Shown here: in pieces, positions 57,019 to 64,000 of the stretch
Numbering within the stretch: the first letter of the stretch is position 1
Layout: the number at the start of each line of letters is the position of its first letter
Assembly (NCBI RefSeq): GCF_022539505.1
Contig: NW_025899975.1
Location: 124,001-188,000 of the forward strand
Source of the DNA: Lolium rigidum
Lineage: Eukaryota; Streptophyta; Magnoliopsida; Poales; Poaceae
Direction: 5' to 3'
DNA length: 64,000 bases
Notes under the pieces: generated by a model
Database searches by the model: none
The model's input: only the letters and a program-made list of their open reading frames with translations
What the model was told of the DNA's origin: nothing
Made by a program: the position numbers and the translations under genes

Positions 57019-58390
57019 ATCACACGTGATGTAACGGCCGGTTGCCCGACGGTTGACCGTTATCTTCGACTAGTGGGGCCACGTAGAGCCTGCAAAGACA
57101 CGTCGGACCATCCATCTTTGTTTGACCGTAAACATCACCGTATCCCCGACCAAAACGCGAACGAGTGGGGCTTCGGTATATCAAATGACAAGTGGGGCCA
57201 TGACGCCGATACAAGGGGCAATACACGGGTAGGATTAGATTTTTAAACGGAGCTCTACGGCGATGGCACGGAGGAGGTGGCATGCGGGGTGCCGAGATGA
57301 GATCGACGTCCACAAAGAACTGCATGAGGCGAGACCGGACGCATTAGATAGATATGAACTAGACGCGTTTAACCATGCAAAGAAGAGAAGAAATGGTCGA
57401 CGACATCGACGACCACCTCAAAACTTTGACCGACCGTGTCGGACACGAACGCGAGCAATGTAGAGAAAACTAGTGTCTCTCCTTTCCGGCGTGTATAGGT
57501 GGGTGCTAGGAGAGTGTGGTGGCGAAGGGAAAGACCTCGCGGCGGTCCGTGGCGTCCGAGCATAGCGGGTCGGCGTGGCCGTGCCCACGGCGGCGTGCAT
57601 GCATGATCGGCATTGGCATCGGCATGTACGTTCGGCATTGGCCTCGGCGGTATCTCCGGTGTGTCGGTGATCGAATGAGGGGACGGGATTGAGGGTGCAT
57701 CCCGACGTTGACCTAGCGAGTGGCGGCGAGCATAGCCGTTCGACCATGCCGATATCGGCATCGGCATCGTTTGGAGGCTGTGGTGCTCGAATCAAGTTGG
57801 GATTTGTTTCTTGTAGGCCAAAATGAATTTGAAACAAGTTTCATGTTGAAGGTTAGGTAACGAAAGTTTGTAACTATCCCAAAATTATACTAGCGCCATG
57901 GTGAGGTTCTTTTTGATAGAGCTATACGGTTGGGCAAACTTTTTTGACACTTTTTAGATAGGGTTCCTTGTTGTTACACGTGTGGCATCATGTATGGAAA
58001 ATTTGGGGTCATTTGGAGATGTTCGAAAAAATCACTTTGCTTAAGCGCATGCCGTTTCGTCTCGCTGAAACCAGCTTTTCTAACAAGGTGATTTTTTCTA
58101 CCTTCTCTAAATAACCTAAAAATTTCATACAGCTGATCTTCTATACATAGATAGATAGATTGTTTCGTTTTTACATTTTTCGAACTTTTTTATTTCCCTT
58201 TACAATACCCAATTGATTTTCAGGTCAAAACCTCGAAAAACAGCATCATGTATGGCATCATTTTCACCCTAAATTTTCTGAAACTTTCCCTTTTAGATAT
58301 TCCTTGTTGTTATAGGTATGCCATCATGTATGCCAAACTTGGTTAGGTCTCACTCGAAACCAGCTTTTGTAACAAATTAGGTTTTTTCTG
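57019..58390. other. Left interior of the MULE
   Basis: About 1.4 kb with a GC-rich part (57040-57780) that may be gene-derived but has no recognisable protein. A short tetranucleotide tract (ATAGATAGATAG) lies near 58146. Several weakly related copies of an 'AACAAGG/TGATTTTTTCT' type segment precede the minisatellite. Confidence 0.4.
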
Positions 58391-59077
58391 CGTGAAAAGT
58401 AATGGCTACAACAAATTGTTGATGGTTTATCATTTTTTTGCGTGAAAAGTAATGGCAACAACAAATCGGTGATGGTTTATCATATTTTTTGCGTGAAAAG
58501 TAATGGCAACAACAAATTGTTGATGGTTTATCATTTTTTGCGTGAAAAGTAATGGCTACAACAAATTGTTGATGGTTTATCATTTTTTGCGTGAAAAGTA
58601 ATGGCTACAACAAATTGTTGATGGTTTATCATTTTTTGCGTGAAAAGTAATGGCAACAACAAATCGGTGATGGTTTATCATATTTTTTGCGTGAAAAGTA
58701 ATGGAAACAACAAATTGTTGATGGTTTATCATTTTTTGCGTGAAAAGTAATGGCTACAACAAATTGTTGATGGTTTATCATTTTTTGCGTGAAAAGTAAT
58801 GGCAACAACAAATCGGTGATGGTTTATCATTTTTTTTGCGTGAAAAGTAATGGCTACAACAAATTGTTGATGGTTTATCATTTTTTTGCGTGAAAAGTAA
58901 TGGCTACAACAAATTGTTGATGGTTTATCATTTTTTTGCCTGAAAAGTAATGGCAACAACAAATCGGTGATGGTCTATCATTTTTTTTGCGTGAAAAGTA
59001 ATGGTAACAACAAATCGGTGATGGTTTATCATTTTTTGCGTGAAAAATAACGCCTAAAACAGTTTATAATTTTTAGC
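58391..59077. repeat. Minisatellite of about 50-bp units in the MULE
   Basis: Thirteen clear tandem units begin CGTGAAAAGTAATGG at 58391, 58441, 58492, 58541, 58590, 58639, 58690, 58739, 58788, 58839, 58889, 58939 (CCTG variant) and 58990, with a degenerate 14th at 59039. Length varies mainly in a T run of 6-8 bases. Units fall into variants by a CTAC/CAAC site and by ATTGTTG versus ATCGGTG. The long minus-strand ORFs here are products of the repeat. Confidence 0.95.
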
Positions 59078-60131
59078 GCGTGAAAAATAATACAGAAAAC
59101 CGCCCTTCGAGCATACTTAGAGGGTGGAAGCTAATTAACCGCCAACGAGAGAGAGAGGGGTTATCCTGCCCGTTCCCTATATCATACGATCAACGGTCGG
59201 TGGGCACGATCCGCGTGACATGGGCTAGACCAATCGAGAGCGATGATGCACGTCTGCGAGAATTTGTGAAGAGAGAGGGCAAAACTGAGTACTATCAAGA
59301 AACCAAGGGCACCTGAGTAGTAAATAGACTATGGGATTCAAATATGAGATTTAAAAAATGGAAAATGCGTGTTTTGTACAATGAAACCCATCTTGGCCTA
59401 CCTCAAACTATTTGCAATACCAATATAAATCAGTGTGAGAATTGTGGCCTCATTTAGACAAAGTATGATTTGGGGGAAGCTGTTTTGGGAAGGGCTTATT
59501 GTGGAAAACCATGCACCTTCATAGCTACTAGGTGATTTGAGAAGTGGCAATTTGTGGTAAAACTTGATTTATCTATGATTTATCTATGATTTGAGAAGTG
59601 GCAATTTGTGGTAAAGACTCCATGAGTAAGTGCCACTCTTTTTAGGATTTTTTTGCACATTAAATGACTCATTTAACTAGTTAATCCCATTTGTTGACTC
59701 TCTGTTGACCAGCCACTTGAGGGTAAAACTGAGTATATTGCACTAGCCAGTATTAGCACTCGAGGGGAAAATTGAGCACACAAAAAATGCTAGTATAAGA
59801 CTCGAGGGTATACCTGAGGATATCTAAATTTCCAGGGTTAGACTCGAGGACACGTGCAATTGTTGACACGTAGGCGCGGGTCGCGGTGGAGCAGTCGAGA
59901 CGTGCAATCATGGACGCGTGTCGCGTTGCAGAAGTCCAAGACGTGCAGACGTGCACCTGTGCACGCGTAGGATGCGGGTCGCATTAACCACCCCTCGCCT
60001 TTATAGACTCCTCCTCGCACTGTCTCTGTCACTCTCACTCGCTCACGCATCGCCAACTCTCTCACGTCCCATCATCTTCTCCAAAGCAAAAACCCTCTCC
60101 CTCTCCCTCTTCCTCTTCCTCCGCCGGAGAG
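59078..60131. other. MULE interior between the minisatellite and captured gene
   Basis: Non-coding. A segment near 59278-59330 (GCAAAACTGAGTACTATC, then GGGCACCTGAG) resembles the inner orientation of the right terminal repeat. Further ACTTGAGGGTAAAACTGAG-like pieces lie near 59715-59840. A CT-rich leader (60010-60130) precedes the ATG of the captured gene. Confidence 0.45.
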
Positions 60132-61312
60132 ATGGACAAGGAGAATGCCAATCCCATCGTCGAGGTTGGCTCGAAGCGCGACGCCTCCATCTTCGGCCCC
60201 GTCCCCTCGACGGACGACGCCGCCGCCGCCGCCGCCGCCGTCGCCGGTGCATCGGAGGCTGCTGCCGCCGGTGGCAGTCAGATCCCGGCGGGATGGGACC
60301 CCTACGACCCCGTGTCGTACGTCCCGCCCCCGAACCCCTACGACACCTCCCTGGAGGACCCATGGAACGAGGTAACTACGGTTTGCTTCCTTTTTTGTTC
60401 CCCATTCCTTTTTGAACCCTATTTTTTCTCGTGTAGATGGATCTGTAGATGGATGAGTATTGGGCTAATATTTGCGCCGATTTTATTCCATTTTGTTTTG
60501 ATCACTTCTTGATTTCGTTTAAGATTTGGGGTTCGGCTGTTCGGTTAATTTATGCAAGTAATATTGGATCTCAATCGGTTAATTTATGCAAGTAATCATG
60601 GGATCTCAATCAGTTATTTTATGCACTAATCAAAAGATATCAACCGTTTAATTTTGCAAATAATCTCGAATGTGTTCAAGTTCAGATCTAGTTCAGATCT
60701 AGAATCTGTTTCTTTGCCTATGATGAATGGTTGGGCACAAATTTTTACGGGGAGGGTTCAGCGAACCATTGCTGTGTACAAATCTGTTGTGCATGAGCTT
60801 TAGTTCGCTTACACCTTCCCTGTAGATATATAATCATGTCCACTCTAACTGAGGCTGACTCTGTTTTTCTTAACTTTGTTATCATGTACGTTAGTCATCG
60901 TTGCAACTCATTCACTAGTTTCCGTTTGATATGGATCGGATGTCCGGCAGCGACGTCGGCGGCGACGAAGAGGAGGAGGACGTCAAGACTCGCCAGGTGC
61001 TGCGGAGGCTGCAGGTCGGCCGATACATCTCCTACTTCGCCAAGGAGGTGTACGGGTGCCCCTTCGCACCGGGAGACTCGGCGCCACGGACTTCAACTGC
61101 CTCGTCACGCATGCTGAGAACATCAGCAACACCTTCCCCAAGGTCGGCACGACGGTGAACGTCCACTCCTTCCGCGCCAAGCACGGGCGCTCGGCATGCA
61201 CCTCCGCAGCTTGCAGCGGGTGGAGATCTCCGCCGGGCGCATGCCTCCGCTCAAGCCCAAGGCTCCCAAGGGGAGCAAGAGCAACAAGTGGAGGGAGAGC
61301 CAGATGGGGTAG
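60132..61312 (+). pseudogene. Captured host gene fragment in the MULE, unknown function
   Basis: Exon 1 (60132-60371) encodes 80 residues: an opening MDKENANPIVEVGSKRDAS, an Ala-rich stretch from a GCC repeat, and SYVPPPNPYDTSLEDPWNE, with a good donor GAG/GTAACT. After an intron with no other coding signal, an acceptor at about 60918 leads to exon 2 (MDRMSGSDVGGDEEEEDVK, then LRRLQVGRYISYFAKEVYG). Two single-base shifts follow, near 61077 and 61190. Allowing for them, the text continues (GATDFNCLVTHAEN, VNVHSFRAKHGR) to a Lys-rich C terminus and TAG at 61310-61312. GC-rich codon use is unlike the AT-rich surroundings, as expected for a captured grass gene. I do not recognise the family. Confidence 0.6.
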
Positions 61313-61963
61313 GCGGAGTCCTGGACGTGTGTTGCTGCTGCTGCTGCCTCCTAGTTTGTTGTTGGGATCCCTTTGTTGTTAGCTAGGGATCCCTTGTTGT
61401 TATGTTAGTATGATGGTGCTGTGAAGAACCTCGTTACTATGTTGGCTGCTGTGTATGCAGCCTATTATCTATCCATATTATCTAGGGATTATCTATCCCT
61501 AGTCTACTATATTTTGTTGGCCGTACTTAGTTTTCTTGATTTACTATGACTGTGAATTTATCGTACATTATCCTGGAGATTTGCTTCTAGATTTAACTAC
61601 ATACATATGGACCAGAGGGAGTACTAGGTTTGCTGCCATATTGGGCAAACAACGAGGGCCAAAAGGCACAAATAATTGAAGAAAGTCGAAATGCAAGCTT
61701 CTCTAGATTTTATACTAATTTGGTGAAAAGGACAGAGAGAAAGAGGGGAAAAAGGTGCACTTAATAATGCCAATTTGGGGCCGAGAGAGACAGAACCCAG
61801 CTCCTGCTCACGTGCAACCAAACGCTTCTCGTCCTGTCCCACGCGGTCCCTTTCTACCAGCCCCACGCGACGCGGGCCCACACGACTCGGCCCCACAAGA
61901 CGCGGCCCCACACGTGACGAACGTCAACTAAACGGGAATCCTGCCGTCTGAGCTGCTTCTGCG
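61313..61963. other. MULE interior right of the captured gene
   Basis: A 3'-UTR-like AT-rich part (to about 61620) is followed by GC-rich non-coding sequence with repeated CCCCACACGACGCGG-like words near 61860-61915. I see no gene. Confidence 0.5.
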
Positions 61964-62061
61964 GGTTTCAAACAAGGGCTTGGGGAAAACTGAGGAAAAA
62001 CTAAGGAGCTGGGGAAAACTGAGTACAACTAAGGACCTGAGGGCACGAAAATAGAAATCCC
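61964..62061 (-). repeat. Right terminal inverted repeat of the MULE
   Basis: The complement of 56921-57018, followed by the TSD copy at 62062-62070. Confidence 0.93.
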
Positions 62062-62339
62062 TATATAAAAAGATATCGGATTATTAAGGCAATTCAGAAA
62101 GCATCGGCATAAGAATCTTCGAGTAGTACAACTTGAGTCTACGAACGGTTGCAAGCGTCCGTCCCTAGACTCGGGGGCTACTCCCATCGGGAGCGCTGGA
62201 CGCGCACCGGATATCAAGCAGTTTCGACTTCAAGATGATGAAGAAGGATCAAAATCTTTTCGAGAACTAAGGACATTCTGATGAAGCCAATTATAGTCCC
62301 TGCCCGAAGCTTTACTTCGGCTAGTCACTCCGGGGCTAC
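62062..62339 (+). other. Element D sequence between the MULE and the 3' LTR
   Basis: It contains the second copy of the GACTCGGGGGCTACTCC-type repeat (about 62164) and, at the LTR edge, CACTCCGGGGCTACTGATG, the likely plus-strand primer of element D. Confidence 0.6.
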
Positions 62340-62895
62340 TGATGTGGCCCTTACCCTTCGGATAACCTACATTAGACTACCTCCTCCGGCCCAACCAGGG
62401 GCTTATGAAGATTGCCCAACAACCAAGGTGGACCTATACATCGGTTCTAGTGAAGGAGACTCACCCGAAGAAGGATTCTGGACGAACAAGGCAAGAAGAC
62501 GCTATACAAGGAAAGATTAGAATAGATATCTTTGTAACCTAGTCGAGTCCAGACAGAACTCTCGGGACTTGGCCTGCTATATAAGAGCCAAGAGAGGGTC
62601 TGCCGAGGGACAACTTCAACTCGTAGATTAACCGCAAGTCAAGAGATAGAACCCTAGAATCTTAGCCTCTTGACGAGACAATCACCACAGCCTATCGGCT
62701 ACCCCATTATAACCCGATATATTGGATAATCAAGATCAGACAAGCATGAAGTAAAGTTTTTACCTCATCGAGGGCCGCAAACCTGGGTAAATCTCTTTCC
62801 CCGTTTGTTTGGTAACCGATGTCTCGTGTCAGCCTGCAGGATTCCGTCAACCCTAAGATCCTCATGGTGGGCATTGCCGAGGAGCACCCCCGTCA
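62340..62895 (+). repeat. Probable 3' LTR of element D
   Basis: It begins TGATGTGGCC (or TGTGGCC at 62343) after the polypurine-like CCGGGGCTAC and ends CCCCGTCA. The partner LTR is not in the window, so boundaries rest on TG/CA ends and context. A TATA box lies at 62578-62585. Confidence 0.65.
62578..62585 (+). promoter_or_regulatory. TATA box of the element D LTR
   Basis: TATATAAG is followed by AGCCAAGAGAGG, typical of the U3/R junction of plant gypsy LTRs. It supports plus orientation for D. Confidence 0.65.
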
Positions 62896-64000
62896 ATCAT
62901 AGTCTGAAATGTTGAGCTTTGAAGGAAAGAAAACATGATTATTCAACCCAATAACTCGGTACTCATGAAACTGCCGCGATGAGTGTAAAAAAATGTATCT
63001 GTAAGTTTCAGAAATTTTTGAGATAAATCATATACATACATACCTCTTTGGTACTTACCCATGTATAATTTAAAGAAAAAAAATACCACCATATCTCGCT
63101 TACACAAAAAAAAAACGAACGCATTGAAAATCTAAGTCCTTGCACTCTTGCTTTGCAATTGTTTCCTAAGTTACATATTTTTGTATTTAAGTTTTAAACT
63201 TAGCACACACACGTACCTTCATACATTCAGATTCTCCACATGGAAATTTTATTTCATGTTTTTGTTTTACATTAGTTTGCGTTTCACTGCGGGGTCATAG
63301 GTGTCCAGGTTCTGAAAATTAGCTTACGCGTTGTTATCACAATCTCAGCCCAACGATTAAACTGAAAGAAAAAGAAAATGCAAAATGCAATTCAAAGATA
63401 ACTACAACTCAAGATCAGTATATTGTATTAAAAATACACTATAGATCTCTAGTAGGTCCTGAGTAATTAACAATATAACCACCAAGGTTAATATGCTGAA
63501 GCTGAACTATATGAGAACCATTCCAAATTCCATACACAGAGTTTTTTTTATTACATAAGAGAACAGAGCCAATTTATTAAGCTCTTAGTGTGGAGGAAAT
63601 AATTATGCAATGAAAAAAAAAGAACCATGCACCCATCGGTGGAATTTTTCTAGTTTAGATTCATTTATTTGTTAGAAATAAGAAATTCAACGTGACACAG
63701 AGCGATATAGGTAAACGTCTATATAGAAGGAAACATAACAAATAATGGGATGACAGGAATAAGTGAGAGGAAGGTATCACCATATGAAGTATTCCTTATA
63801 AAGTATAGATGACTCTATACTGAACTGATTTTTTCATGCTAATAATCTGGAATAGAAAAGAGAAAAAACTTCAACAAAGACGGAATTTTATTGCAAGATT
63901 AAATACATGGGATTGAAGAAACCTATAAACTTTATTACTGAATGACTAAAGAAATAATGCAGAGAATAAATTTTGTAACAAAGCACAAAATATGCTTGTG
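62896..64000. other. AT-rich flank without recognisable features
   Basis: I see no ORF of substance, no RNA gene and no element end in this 1.1 kb. It may be further repeat or the older sequence into which element D inserted. Confidence 0.5.

Larger units (their letters stand above)
56921..62061. mobile_element. Mutator-like transposon (MULE) with captured gene sequence
   Basis: Terminal inverted repeats of 98 bp (56921-57018 and 61964-62061) begin GGGATTTCTATTTTCG and differ at about six positions. A perfect 9-bp TSD, TATATAAAA, flanks it (56912-56920 and 62062-62070). Long inverted repeats with a 9-bp duplication are diagnostic of Mutator-like elements. No MURA-type transposase is visible. 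The cargo is a GC-rich broken gene, a minisatellite and non-coding DNA, so this is a non-autonomous, Pack-MULE-like element. Confidence 0.95.
49306..62895 (+). mobile_element. Element D: gypsy-like retrotransposon with gag-protease and an antisense gene
   Basis: Gag and protease read on +, then a long spliced gene reads on -, then a 3' LTR ends at 62895. RT, RNase H and integrase are not visible. The 5' LTR and gag start are missing at the junction with element C, which probably inserted into D before a deletion removed the left flank (inference). A Mutator-like element splits D at 56921-62061. The gag type and the DGGSG-style protease resemble the Tat group of gypsy elements (family knowledge). 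Confidence 0.82.

Noticed and set aside
57263..57837. ORFs in the left part of the MULE as a captured gene
   Set aside because: Frames on both strands are short and Arg/His/Pro-rich, with no splice logic or recognisable motif; a decayed fragment cannot be excluded.
58377..58962. Long minus-strand open frames with a repeated peptide
   Set aside because: They are translations of the 50-bp minisatellite, drift in frame with T-run length and lack any gene context.
58391..59077. CRISPR-like repeat array
   Set aside because: Units abut with no unique spacers and the DNA is plant nuclear; it is a minisatellite.

Overview
The window is plant intergenic DNA made almost entirely of nested transposable elements. 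I found no host gene at a native locus. Several element families, the very long LTRs (over 4 kb), a Sirevirus-type copia, CACTA ends and methylation-style decay point to a large-genome grass. Triticeae (wheat, barley, rye, Aegilops) is most likely, by general resemblance to repeats known there, not by a search.

Layout. (1) 1-35044: element A, a chromovirus-like Ty3/gypsy retrotransposon on the + strand. It runs from the end of its 5' LTR (1-860) through an upstream ORF, gag, protease, RT, RNase H, integrase and a chromodomain-like tail to a 4.27-kb 3' LTR (30779-35044). Three insertions split it, each with a matching target-site duplication (TSD). A CACTA transposon lies at 1568-10998 (TSD TCC) and itself holds a non-autonomous LTR element at 2724-9623 (TSD GAGGA). 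A solo LTR of A's own family lies at 12337-16621 (TSD TGCCC). A minus-strand gypsy-like element E lies at 17494-27849 (TSD ATACC). Removing each insertion and one TSD copy restores A's local reading frame.

(2) 35045-about 38750: element B, the older gypsy element into which A inserted. It is frameshifted and has an internal deletion that joins RT to integrase. (3) About 38751-49305: element C, a 5'-truncated Sirevirus-type copia with gag, protease, integrase, RT, RNase H, an intron-containing third ORF and a 3' LTR. A 1.5-kb solo LTR (41388-42898, TSD GGACT) interrupts it. (4) 49306-62895: element D, a gypsy element with gag and protease on + and a long spliced gene on -. A Mutator-like transposon (56921-62061, 98-bp terminal inverted repeats, 9-bp TSD) sits between that gene and the LTR and carries a broken captured gene and a 50-bp minisatellite. 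(5) 62896-64000: AT-rich sequence with nothing I recognise.

The most interesting pattern is shared by E and D. Each keeps gag and protease in the sense direction and has no visible RT, RNase H or integrase. In that place each carries a multi-exon gene on the opposite strand: a plant-mobile-domain (PMD) protein in E and a 'putative gypsy type transposon' (PF04195-like) protein in D. Both antisense products end in charged or coiled-coil tails. This looks like a recurrent architecture of non-autonomous retrotransposons that would need polymerase from another element. Nearly every element also has catalytic-site losses or premature stops, so the locus is mostly decayed.
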